Below are positions 36,823 through 48,100 of a stretch of DNA of 64,000 bases, in pieces. The notes below the pieces were generated by a model, which made no database searches, was not told the origin of the DNA, and saw only the letters and a program-made list of their open reading frames with translations. Position 1 is the stretch's first letter. The number at the start of each line of letters is the position of its first letter. The DNA lies in assembly GCA_006538405.1 (NCBI GenBank), contig BJKQ01000001.1, forward strand, positions 4,216,001-4,280,000, read 5' to 3'. A program made the translations under genes and the position numbers. The DNA is from Hansfordia pulvinata (Eukaryota; Ascomycota; Sordariomycetes; Xylariales).

Positions 36823-37736
36823 CTTGTTCGTTTGTGAGTGTATGTGTGCGCCCTCGTGAGCCGCGATGGTTGCTGCGGTTTGTCTGGCGGGTGCTGATCA
36901 CTTGCCCCACCAACCACGAAAAGCGACGGAGACTGGATGGGCAGTCGGATGGAAGCTTCTTCAGCTTTGTTGTTTCTCTTTTTGGATATGACGAGTCGCA
37001 GGTGAGGGGATCTTTGTTGTGACGGTAAGAAAAGCAGCCGAGGGGGGCGGAGGGGCCGGTTCGAGGGTCTCTGTTGGATTGGGCGCAAGTCGTTGCGAAA
37101 GCGGCGCTCGGGTGGGCTGCTGGGCTGGCTTCCCATGGTGGGCTTCCAGTTGGTGGGCTTCAACCTGGGGCGCCGGGGCCGCGCTGGGCCGCCGTGGCTG
37201 CGCGTCAGACGGCGCGGGCTGCTCTCAAAAATTTTGGAGGGGTAGTTTCTTATCGATTGGCGCCGGGTGCCCGCTGGAAACATTAACGTGGTACGAGTGC
37301 ACCTACATCCCACGGGACCCAGCCACTGCAGCATCGCGGTGGTTCAATGCAGGAAATATGTACGTAATGCACGATATTCCTCATAGGCCCGTTTCTCTCC
37401 AGTTGTATCTGATCTCTCGAGTATGGCTCAAGCTAGATCGTCGCAAAAGCCAAGCTGTCGCAGCATCTGCCACGTGTAGGCGTTTGACTTTGGCTGGGAT
37501 GACGTGCAGTAGAGGGGCACCGAGAGGCTTTTGGAGCGTCCATTGTCTTCGCGAGTCCTACTCGACCCGGGATCCCCATAGAACCGAGTTTAATGCCCAC
37601 GAGGCTGAGCGTCGCCAGTAGCCGAAGTGCGGCATTGGGCTCCGAATAACAACAAAAAAATACGAGACAATAATTCCACGTGATGCGGGGCGGGCCCGGG
37701 TGCAAAAGCGAGGTGGAAATCAATGTTTCCGATTTG
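36823..37736. other. Upstream region of deoxyhypusine hydroxylase
   Basis: This holds the promoter of the minus-strand gene and the 3' flank of the tRNA. It includes CTCAAAAATTTTGG near 37223-37236, which contains the AAAAATTTT core of the ribosomal RNA processing element known from yeast ribosome-biogenesis promoters. I see no gene. Confidence 0.45.
37704..37707 (-). terminator. Probable RNA polymerase III terminator
   Basis: The first T4 run after the tRNA on its strand, about 30 nt past the discriminator base. It is somewhat distant and short, so a weak call. Confidence 0.4.
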
Positions 37737-37808
37737 AGGTCGTATTGGGAATCGAACCCAAATTGCTGGAATCAGAATCCAGAGTGCTAACCATTACACC
37801 ATACAACC
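37737..37808 (-). tRNA. tRNA-Gln (anticodon CUG)
   Basis: A 72-nt intronless cloverleaf. The acceptor stem is GGTTGTA/TACGACC with one T-G wobble. The anticodon stem CTGGA/TCCAG encloses the loop TTCTGAT, giving anticodon CTG. The T stem is TTGGG/CCCAA with loop TTCGATT. The A box (TGGTGTAATGG) and B box (GGTTCGATTCC) match RNA polymerase III consensus. A T4 tract lies about 30 nt downstream (37704-37707 on the opposite strand). Confidence 0.97.
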
Positions 37809-38541
37809 AATTGCTCTTAAAAGAATGATGTCTTATCGCTGGATATATATGCCCGGCACAATCAGTGTCTCACACACGTCTCAGAATGTGCTCGTCCGAT
37901 ATCACGCGCGCTGCCATGCAACGACGGGTTGTGTGTCGCGAAGACAGATCCATTGGCTGCTTCGACGGCGTCGAGACGGTGCTGAGAAGATGCAGACAGC
38001 ATGATCCACGCCGTGATCCGTTCTATGATCAATTGCTTGAACCGTCCGCATGCAGTTGAGGGCTGACAAGTCAGTCCGGGGCAGCCCACCATCCGGCAGC
38101 GCATGACGACACCAAGCGCTCGGGGCGCCTGGGCCATTCAGCGCTGTGCGCAAATCGTCGCTGTGGCTGAAGCGAAGGAACTCACATTTCAACTTCCCGT
38201 GTGTCAAGACAAGAGCTACAGACAGCAGTATCAAGGCCAAATGAAACTCGATGCTTGCCCTGAGCTCAGCCTTGATTCGTAAGAAGACGTGCAGTTGATC
38301 GCGCCAGTACGAGTATCCTCCGGCAGTCGCTCGGAGCTCCACCCGGCCGCACCTGCCCTCCCTGGTTGCCCGCCCGGCCATCGTCATCGTCATCGCCAAC
38401 CTTCGTGTCACCTTCAGCCTCGATCACCGCCACTCTGCTCCTGTCGCCAAAACCACTCGCGCCCCCTCCCCCCCTCCAGCACCGCCGACTTGCACTCCTA
38501 TGCGCCCGAGTCTGCCCCGCCTCTTGCGCGCCTCGTGCACA
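37809..38541. promoter_or_regulatory. Region upstream of pdx3
   Basis: This 0.73 kb lies between the 5' end of the minus-strand tRNA and the pdx3 start. The last 200 bp are C-rich and pyrimidine-rich, as in a fungal leader. I see no gene. Confidence 0.5.
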
Positions 38542-39497
38542 ATGGCCCTCCATTCCGCCAAAGACCCCTCCAAGCTCATTTGTAAGTGCGAGATTTCTCT
38601 CTCTCTCTCTCTCTCTCCCCCCCCCCCCCCCCCCTCGGCGCGCCACGCCGACAAGTTCTTGTCCTCGTCTCGCTCATATCCGATGCCCCTCAAGTCGCCC
38701 CCGCCGGCCAGGCCGAGCACGGGCAGGCCGAGCAGTTCACGCGCGGCACCCTGCGGCGCGCCGACCTCGACCCCTCGGGCTCCCCCGTGGCCCAGTTCCA
38801 CGCCTGGTTCTCGGCCGCCCGCAGCTCCGGCGGCGCCGTGCCCCACCCGGAGACCTGCTGCCTGTCGACCGCGTCGCTGCCCTCGGGCCGCGTCTCCGCG
38901 CGCATGGTGTACCTCAAGGAGCTCGAGGCGGATGGGGAAGGGGCCGGCGGTAGGAGTAGTAGTAGTAGCGGCGGCAGCGGGGACGACAAGGAGCAGAAGC
39001 GCCGAGGCGGCTTCGTCGTATACAGCAACTTCGGCACCAGTCGCAAGGCCGCCGACCTCGCCACCAACCCCTGGGCCTCGCTGACCTTTTTCTGGGAGGC
39101 CATGGAGCGCCAGGTCCGCGTCGAGGGCCGCGCCGTCCGCCTCTCCCCCGCCGAGAGCCAGGTCTACTTCGACACGCGCGTCCGCGGCAGCCGCGTCGGT
39201 GCCTGGGCCAGCCGCCAGAGCCAGGCCCTGGAGCCCGGCCACGGCAGCGGCGGCGACCGCGACCGCGACGACGGCAAGGGGCAGCTGGAGGCCTGGGTCG
39301 CCGAGGCCGAGGAGCGGTTCAGAGACACGGACGACATACCCGTGCCCGAGTTCTGGGGCGGCCTGCGCATCGTGCCCGAGTCGGTCGAGTTCTGGCAGGG
39401 CGGCCAGAACAGGTTGCACGATCGCTTCCTGTACACAAGGAAGGAGAAGGTCGAGGGCGACGAGCCCGAGTGGACCATTGAGCGTCTCAGCCCGTAG
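38542..39497 (+). CDS. pdx3: Pyridoxamine 5'-phosphate oxidase (PDX3)
   Basis: An FMN enzyme that oxidises pyridoxine or pyridoxamine 5'-phosphate to pyridoxal 5'-phosphate. The exons are 38542-38581 and 38695-39497, giving 280 aa. The splice rejoins SKLI to FAPAGQAE, matching the fungal N-terminus. Conserved blocks are LSTASLPSGRVSARMVYLKE, VVYSNFGTSRKAADLATNP, the ERQVRVEG strand, RGSRVGAWASRQS, and the C-terminal WGGLRIVPESVEFWQG, LHDRFLYTRK and WTIERLSP, which build the FMN and substrate sites. A Gly/Ser insert (about residues 92-115, encoded by AGT repeats) and an Asp/Arg insert are extra relative to yeast. The in-frame ATG at 38500 is an alternative start that would add 14 residues. The 113-nt intron is mostly a CT run followed by 18 C. 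Confidence 0.94.
38596..38634. repeat. CT run plus C18 inside the pdx3 intron
   Basis: About ten CT dinucleotides run directly into 18 C, filling a third of the intron. Confidence 0.95.
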
Positions 39498-40361
39498 GTT
39501 TGCTTCGCATATGCAGTGTATTAAGCCACGCGCCTCTGTGCTTGGATTTCATACATGTTAGATGCATCGCGGTCAATACCGCGTGGTAGACTGTTAGTTG
39601 GAAGTGGTTTGCACCGCGGTCAGAGTAGCAACATAGGCCTTCGTTCGGTTCAAGGTATTCGACGTGAGGGCTTTCAGTGAGAACAACAGTTCTCCAGGTT
39701 GGTGAAAGAACTTCAATATACACAACCTGGTATCCTGCTCATCACAACCGGGACTAGTTCTCCGGCACGTATTGATCCGTGTCTATGAGAACTTAGGAGG
39801 GACTCTGGCTGCTTCGGATGTTGAAAGCCATACTCATTATCAACTTCACCATTAAGGTTAGTGACGCAGTGACGATAACCTCGGGCTGGGAGACTTCCCA
39901 GCAAAGCCCTGTGTTTCCGGCGCCACCTACGTCATTTGCTCTGGCCACTCATAAAGCATGCCTGCCCCGGCCGTCGTTCGACACAATCGTCAACTTTTGA
40001 TGGTCGTCCAATCGTACCATGGAATGTGGGCCGAAACTATGTCTTCCTGATACAGCTGAATCGGGCACGTCGTTGGGTGGTGCTGACCACGGCTTCGCGC
40101 TCCAGCGTGCCCGGGCTCTTACACAAGCCCAGAGAACATGGTTATCTACTCTCAAGTATGCTTCACCAACTTCCTCAACTCTTGCTGATGGGCAGAGACT
40201 CCTCCATATGTAAATAGAAACACCGCGGCACAAGCAGGTCTCAACTCCCAGAGACGCAGATCAAGTCTATTAAAAACCGTCGGATCCCCGGGGTGACAAG
40301 GGCTCAGTGAAGGAAGCTCCGGCCCCTCGGATTACTGAAAGGACCCAATCGCAGGTTTGCG

Positions 40362-40399
40362 ACCTACCGCACCTGTGATTACCTACCGCACCTGTGATT
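40362..40399. repeat. 19-bp perfect tandem duplication
   Basis: ACCTACCGCACCTGTGATT occurs twice head to tail with no spacer. Short perfect duplications of this kind commonly come from replication slippage or end-joining repair. Confidence 0.95.
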
Positions 40400-41212
40400 A
40401 CGCAGTCGGCGAGCGCGCAGCATACTCGCATCTACGAGACGCAGTCAGTACACCGGACAAGAAACAAACAGCACACCATCCCCCCGTCTCTGCAATCCAT
40501 ATACGCCTCCGAAACTTCCCGAGGCCCATCCACATCCTCAGAGATAAACACGTAGAGAGAGGGCCCGACTTGAGATTGTGCTAGTCTGTGCCCCGGAAAT
40601 TTGAGTGACGTGAAAGGGGGGAGGGGGGGGCTGCCCTCCCGCGCCATCCCGTTGCCCACGATCGTATTCACCAGATTTTTCCAGCGCGAAGCACCCGCGA
40701 AGCTCTTCCCGGCCCCCTCCAAGACCCGGAACTGCCTGCGCGGACATGAGTGAAAGAAGAGGGAAGGTGAAAGGAAAACAAAACGCGGTCGTTGTCGCGG
40801 GGGGTTTTCCGGATGCTCACGTGCCTCCTCGCATAAGTCCAGGTTTCCTTTGAAGGGGGGGGGACAAATGACCCTATCGTGAACCACATCACCACCCACG
40901 ACAGCAGAACCGCTCCCTCCGCGCTTCCACCCCGCCACCAGCACAGACCGACGCACCTGAGCCTCGCCTTCGTCTGTGACCGGCTACGTGCGTTGAGTTC
41001 GAGCCAAGCTTATACCATAGGCTTGTTCGTATACCGAAAAAGAAAGAGAACAGGTTCCTGCTTCATTACTATCCCACGCCACTCCTCTCCCCGTCCAGTC
41101 CAGACCGCGACGCCGGCGTCGCTCAACACAAGCGAGCGCTGTTGAGCAGACATGGCCCGTGAACGGCTGAGGCTTCCGGGTCTTTTTTTTTTTCATATTT
41201 TATTTCATTGTT

Positions 41213-41235
41213 CCCCCCCCCCCCCCCCCCCCCCC
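41213..41235. repeat. C23 homopolymer
   Basis: An uninterrupted run of about 23 C preceded by an AT-rich stretch. Confidence 0.9.
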
Positions 41236-42266
41236 TGGCCTTCCTCGGAACCTGGCTTTCCGAAACATCGTGGACCATACCGATAGCCTCAACAGTCTTC
41301 TCTGGCTTGTCCCACGTCTCACCTTCTACTGCACGAGGCGGGAGATCCAGCTCTCTCCCACGCCACGCCATGCGCAGCCGAGAAAAAACGGCCTGTTTAG
41401 CTTCATGTAGCCCAGCAGGCCCAAATCGAGCTACGGGTACGAGATGGGGACAAATATCGCGTTGCTGCGTGTATCTTGCTCAGGGCCTGACGAGCCCGAG
41501 CTCGCCGGGGCGCTTCGGGCGTCGTCGATGGTTGAGCACGCTCTGGTATCCGGTGCCCGCGCTGCTTCAAAACCCTGATGTTCGGCGTGCCCGCTGGCCA
41601 AGCCCACCCCGGAGACACACGCGCGTTGGCCGAGGAGAAAGCTGAATCGAGCCCTCCGGCCCCGCGGGGGCGACGAAGCCACCCACCCCGCTGGCTGCAC
41701 GGGACTTTGCGCCCACGGACGCCATTCTCAAAAGACAAAAGAAAAGAACACCGCCGCTGCAGACTAAGTGAGACGCCAACCTTGGGAAGCGGGATCTAGA
41801 GTCCTCTTTTCCACTCCCTCCCACTACAGACTCAGCCGGTGGCCTCACGGCTTTTCTTCTCCTTCTTTCCTCCAGGCCAAGAAGGAAGAGCGCCGGGACC
41901 CGGGCGCGCATTTTCGTAAAGAACAACGAGCCGGTCGATCTGCACGTACGCACGCACGCACGCACGCACGCTGCAGGAGGTCGCCCGGCGGGCGAGACAC
42001 GGATTGCGGGGTGTCCCAGACAACGCGGAGGACGGGAGTCAGCAGCTGGGCCGCTCCGTCCAGCTGCACGCGGGACTGGCTACCTCCCCCGGGGACCGAA
42101 GGGTTAGGACATACGTACTCGTACGGGAAAGAACAGTGAGGCTGGCGTGGTTCGTGGGGCGGCCGGGGCCAGGCAGCGCCGCCCCCAGGGTAACGCGGGG
42201 GTTTGCGGCTTGCTGGAGAACCAGCTCTGCCTTGACTCCCGATTTTCTTGCGCGTCCTCGGCAGCG

Positions 42267-42267
<1 letters not shown>

Positions 42268-42300
<33 letters not shown>
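42268..42300. repeat. (CAG)11 microsatellite
   Basis: Eleven CAG triplets. The surrounding frames show no credible protein, so this is probably non-coding. Confidence 0.9.
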
Positions 42301-42302
<2 letters not shown>

Positions 42303-42457
42303 CCGGGACAGAACACTATTGGGTCCATGATGCGCCCGATGACAGGGTCTCGTCGTCGATGGCGCGGCCCTAACCACGGGAGACAGGATGAACCAGCGTG
42401 GCACCAGCGCGGCGGCCAAGGGTGGTGGAGTGGGGGTCACGCCCCCTGGCCCCTCTT

Positions 42458-42475
42458 GGGGGGGGGGGGGGGGGG
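42458..42475. repeat. G18 homopolymer
   Basis: An uninterrupted run of about 18 G. Confidence 0.9.
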
Positions 42476-45096
42476 ACTCGTCTGCGGACACAAGCGACCG
42501 AGATGGCGCCCCGTGCCTGTCTCCGTACGGAGGAGGACTGGTACTCGTACGCGCGCGCAGGTGGCTGGCTGGTGCGGGAGGTCTCTTCGCCCCTTGCCAT
42601 GCAAAGCCGGGCGGGAGTCTGGGTTGGCACGATCGGGTGCGTTGTATTTGCAGCTTCGACATTGGCTCCCGCTGGCCGTGGGGGTGCCCGCGATCGCCAT
42701 CACACCGAGGCCTGGTCAAGAAGCAGCGGCAGCTCGAGGCAGATGCCCGCCCGATCCATGATTTCCAGCCAGAGATTCCATTCCACAGCATGCAAGTATG
42801 ATGCGAAAGCAGCCGGCACCCCGGGCGCCACAACGGCCAAGGGAGGCGGGGGGAGGCCGCAGACCCGTACGATGAAGAAGATGAGGTCGGCAGGTCAGAA
42901 GCACAGATCCGCGAGTGCCCTGGGCCGGCGGGTGTGGCCGTCACGCCATCTGAGATGAGCGGTGGCCCATCGTGGGATTTCGCCTCTTTGCCTGCGGGCC
43001 GTGCCTTGTCAGCCAAGGCGAAGCCTTTCCACCCACACTAAAAATCCATGAAAAAGACGATGCCCCACCCATCTGAGGCGGCCGCGATGGGATTCGCGTG
43101 CGAGTACGGGTATACGGACAAGCTCAGCATGAGACGGGGACGCCGCCCGGCCAGCCAGCCGACAGGGATCCTAAGCGGGTGCTGCTATTTGAGGATCCAG
43201 CCCCGTACTCACAACGCGAGGTGCTGCGTTGCGCGAGTGGGCGACTGCTTTTACGGGAGCGAGGCCGCACGGGCATTCTGGCGAGAGTATGAGGCAGATC
43301 CGTGTGTACGAGATGAATCGGCGTGGTGGTCACGTAGTTGCTCGTGAGCGGGTCGATATCATGGCGACGGACGAAGGCTGCCTGCCGCACACTCATCAGC
43401 ATCACCCACACACACCACCACGGCGCCTGACCTGCCTACCTCTGGCCCTTCCCGGCGACAGGTCCAGTTCAGGTTGTGGCCAAGTGCAGGGCCGGGCTCG
43501 CGCGGCCCGGGCGGCCTGCGCCACCTGGCCAGGCCTCGTGGGAGGGTCGTTGTCTGATGTTGCCATCCCTATCTCCTCCGGTCCAGATCTTGTTCGGGGT
43601 CCCCGCGCTGGCGCGCGCTTGTTTTTGTACTTTGGGGCGAAGAGGCGAATTGGGCTGTGAGGCGAGCGTCGTTGTGTGTCTCGGCAAGTCGTCAGTTGAC
43701 GAGTTGAGGGATGTGAAGGGCCCCCTCTTTCAAACGAGCCTTCCCTCCCGGCCCCCCCTCTCTTTTTTGCACGTCGTGATCGTCAATGAACTCGTCGCAG
43801 GCAGGCAGCTCGCAGGCAGCGATGCCACGGGGGCAGGATGCAGATGCTGCATGCGTCTGCGTCAGGGCGGCGGCGGACGATCCCATTGTCAAATGAGGGG
43901 GCGCGACACCGACAGTAGTGTAGTCGGGGTGGTGTTGACCCTGTGGTGGTGCCCTGGGATACATGTAGCAGGGAGATGGAGAAGTACACAATGGTGGCGG
44001 CACCGAGTACTGGTGGCGTACCTTGTAATTGTGGTGGTGGTAGTGGTCGTGGTGGTGGTGCCGACCAGGTGCAGCGGGAGGCTAAAGTGACCGCCGCGCC
44101 GTGCCCCGGATCGCGTTTGCCTGCGGGTGTCCACGCTGCCGTCGGGGCCGTCTGCCTTTTTTAGCACCTTGTCCCCACGCCCCCAGTCTGGAGGCACGAG
44201 TACTCCTACGTGGATACGTGGAAAGCCGCCTCAGACACGAGGAGACTTAAGTATCTGTCCTGGATACATGTTGTACTCGTGCATCACCTCCGCTTTTGCC
44301 GTCTTCTGCTCCGTATCTGTCCTCGTCCGAGTCGTGTGTACTTAGAGGTAAACACTCAGGTTTCATCCTACAGCACCAGATTCTGTGCTATGGCATCGGC
44401 TCGTGTTCTTTAGGTACGCTGACAGTCTGTCGCAGCACCGACTCTGGACATGGAAGACAGCCTGTCTGTACTTGTGTCCGATCTTTCGACTACAATGGGC
44501 CTGATACGCCAGCACGGACGGCGGACCTACCTTATGAGTAAGGTACTCGTAGCGCGGACGGGTATCGGGCCATTGTACGCAAGTGACCGGCCTGTCATGT
44601 GGGGCAGACGGCCTTGGGGCATTAGGTCCATGGTAGGTATCTTACCCGTAGGTAGACGTCAGCAATGAAGAGGTTCGACATCCAATGAGTCCACACCTCT
44701 CGTACCTCCTACATGGTATGTGGTAGTGAAGCAGCCCAACCGGTACGAGCACCGTCAAGTTTCGAACGGATGCTTGCTTCCCATTTTCGCCGCAGAGCCC
44801 TTCTGGGTTTTGTTCCTGTCCTCCCGATCTTTTTCGCGTATGCCACATCAACTGACCATGGCTGCTCCCTGAGATGTGTTCCACAACGGAGCGACAAGCA
44901 TGACCCGTTGGCTTCAACAAGAAATTCCTCAAAGGCGTGGGATAATTAGTGGTCACTTATTTTAAGGCTGTCTTCCAGTGCCGGCGCCGCACCCCTGACG
45001 ATGAAGGTCCCCGGGGCCCTTCAGGTTATGTGACGTTCGGTGACTCGTACGAGTACTCGCCTGCTTGGTTGTACTTAGTATCCGTGTTGTGAGGGC

Positions 45097-45116
45097 GGGG
45101 GGGGGGGGGGGGGGGG
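45097..45116. repeat. G20 homopolymer
   Basis: An uninterrupted run of about 20 G, 40 bp from the palindromic cluster CTCGTACGAGTACTCG. Confidence 0.9.
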
Positions 45117-48100
45117 AGGCGCTTTGGTCCTCTCCACTCCACTGACTGGGGTGGCCCTCTCACGCCTCTCAAGCTCTCCGCCCCGCTCTCAATCACCAGA
45201 TGCCCATTTCCATGCCATCCATAAATCGGCTTCTCATTGGTCTTCCGTTCTTTTCTACTCGTACGAGTATTCTTTCTCTGCCGGTTGCTAGTCGTTCTCC
45301 ATTTCGTTGCTTTTCCTTCTCTCTGCTCGCCTCTCGCTTTGCTTTTTCCCCCTCTTCTCGGCCTGGCCGCGACCCAAGCCAGGACTCCCCAGACTGCCCC
45401 AATATGTCTTGCCGATGCCATGTGGGCCGCTGCCATCGGCTTCGGGGCCGCCTAGAATGGCTTTGAAGACCTGTCCACCTGTCGTCAGCATCAGCGTCAG
45501 CCATTGACGGCCTAGTTTCCATTTGCCCGTCCCCGCCTGGCGAATGGCGACCCGCCTCTCGCACACCTGGACCGCCGCCTTGAGCGGCCGATGTAACTCT
45601 GTGATACGCTTGAAGCTGCTGCTGCACCAATGCCCGCTGGCCCTGCGCCTCAAGACCAATAGCGCATACAAGTACTACTCTTATCCGTCTTTTCTCCAGA
45701 CGCACACGCATGCGAACTCACCCTCGTCCGCCTGCCGGCCCGCCGGCCGGACTCTGCAATCGAATTCGTTGGGTCAGGGACCAAGGGCCGAGGGCCAGGG
45801 CGCTGGGGCCAAAGCCGGGGTCTAGCCCAGGATCAGGATCGGGACTTCTTCAATCAGCAGCGCAACCCGAGGGTTTTCAGATGCAGCCGGCCGACCTCGT
45901 ACGGAGAGCCGCCGAAGAGAAGGGCCATCTCCGGGATTGGTGTCCGACCATGCCGTCGGCTGGGATGCCTGGGATGCCACAGTGGCCTCCATCTGCCCCT
46001 CATCAGTGCCCTTCCCGTTAACAGATGCGGCCTAGATACGGAGTACGAGCCCTCGCCGACGCACCAGTGCTTGCTAAGACTGAGGCGGCGTACTTTGCAG
46101 TTTTCGTCCGTAGCTTGCTGGCCTCGTCACGGTCGTCATCCCCAGCCGCCTCGCGTCTCTACACCCTTCAACTGAACCCTGCCGGGAACACCAAAACAGG
46201 CAATCGTCTGCCTAACTCGGCCCAGCGCGCAGTCGGCCGGCTCTGCCGCCAATGCACTGTCATGGTTGACATTTTATCCAGCACGGACGCTGGCAAAATT
46301 CGACGACGATCGCGTCCAGGAACCTTCGTTCAGGCCAGGGTCGGCTCTACCGAGCCCGCGGAACGCCAGGAACTTGCGGGCTACCCGCCACTGGCCGGCC
46401 CAGGCCAGCCTGCGGAATTCAACTTGGTGCTTGTTCAACTGCGGTCCATTTGCGACACGTCAGCGAGTTGCCTGGAGGCAGTTGCGACTTCTTGCCTGTA
46501 TTTGATCATTTTGTTGCCGCTGGCACTTCGCTAGACTTCACGTCAGTACCCGATCGTGTGGACACTGTCGAATGGTGTGAGTCGAGGTTTGCTTGTCACC
46601 GTCATGTTCAGGCACAGAGATCTGCAACTGAGCCGAAAGTCGATCTTCCAGTCCAGTTGTCAGCTGATATTTGGGTTTCGGCCGAGCGCTGCTGGCTACG
46701 CAGCCACTTGTCCAAAGATCCGTAGTCTGGCCTTGTCGCCGCACGCGGCTCATGTGACTGCCGATACAAACGAGCGGCCGCCGCGACACGTCGCTGGGCT
46801 GCCGCCGGCTTCGGACACAACAAGCAACGCTCGCCAGCCGATCGCAAGTGCTGCTTGACGAAATTGTGTGCGCGTCAAATGGACCGAGGCCAGCGACTAG
46901 TCCCACGCCACGCGTGGCGATCCTCGCAGCGATGCTTCCGCGTGCGCTAGGCTGGCTAGCTCCAGATGCCAAGGCCGCCAATGTCAAGAGCTGAACCAAT
47001 GAACCGCACGCCGCAGGCCAGATCCATTCTGGTCAGAAAGATGTTGGCAGCATGCCTCCAAGGATCCTCGCAGCAAGAAAGCGCATATGATCCCCAAGGT
47101 TCTGCTAGTGCTCGCCTCTACCAGTGCACTCAAGTGGCGTGACTGCTCGAATCCGCAGCCTCGGGTCGGGCCCAAGAGACGTACTTTGATAGAGCTGGGC
47201 ACTCGTCGAGTGAGTTGGGCCGGTCAACGATGATGCGCGGAAGCCGGCCAATGAGTGCCAGTACCTTGCATCTTTCACGTTCGAAAGGTGAAGATCACTT
47301 GAACGAGCCTGGTCAAACCTGCATACGCCATGCGCGCCGAGTCCTTTTCCGCGCGTACCGTACCCCAGAGTCCATTCGCCATGACACTTCAGGTCGTCAC
47401 TTCTCAGATCGCAGGCCTGGCTTCCGTGGTGTTACGCCTGAAGTCGTCGACGTCACCGTTAGAAACGAGAGCCGCGGTGCCAATACATTGCCGAAATAGG
47501 ATGTCAAGCTAGCATCTAGGCCTCTTGAGCGCAGACGACACCTCGTCTAGGTATGTAAGAGCTCAAGTAAATAGTGCACGGGAAGCAGATGTCGATTGTG
47601 TTGGATGTCTCCGGAACTGGCCCCAAAGTCGAGATACGGCACCTCGAGTAAGCGTTGTCCGGAAATTGCAGTTTGGGATGTCTGCGGCCCATTGCCGGAG
47701 GTCCCTGAACCAGATGAGAAGTGCCCACCGAGCACCGAGTTTCGACGGCGATCCCAGTCTTCGCGAGGAGATGGCTGAGCATAGAGCGAGCGCAGGGTTT
47801 GCACGAGACATGTTTCTGCGGGGGCCACGTCGAAGACTGTGGGATGAAGGTGTCTCAAAGTCTGGGGCCCTGCTTTGATTTATTCCTCGAAAATCGGTAC
47901 AGGTGGGTATCTGCAAAGCTGAGAGACTGTTGACTGGGGAGTAGCTCGCACGCCCACTCGCTGAATAATCAGAACCAGAAAGAGCTGCTGGTTGCGTTCC
48001 TCGTGAGTGCCATTGCTGCAATGCTCGTAGGAGAGATTGAAGGCCGACGTGGCGGCTTGGACAGACATGTTCAAGGCCACGTTACCGCACTGCCACACGC

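Noticed and set aside
35729..37334. Additional overlapping frames in the deoxyhypusine hydroxylase locus
   Set aside because: Only the frame with four His-Glu pairs is family-like. The others give Pro/Arg-rich strings.
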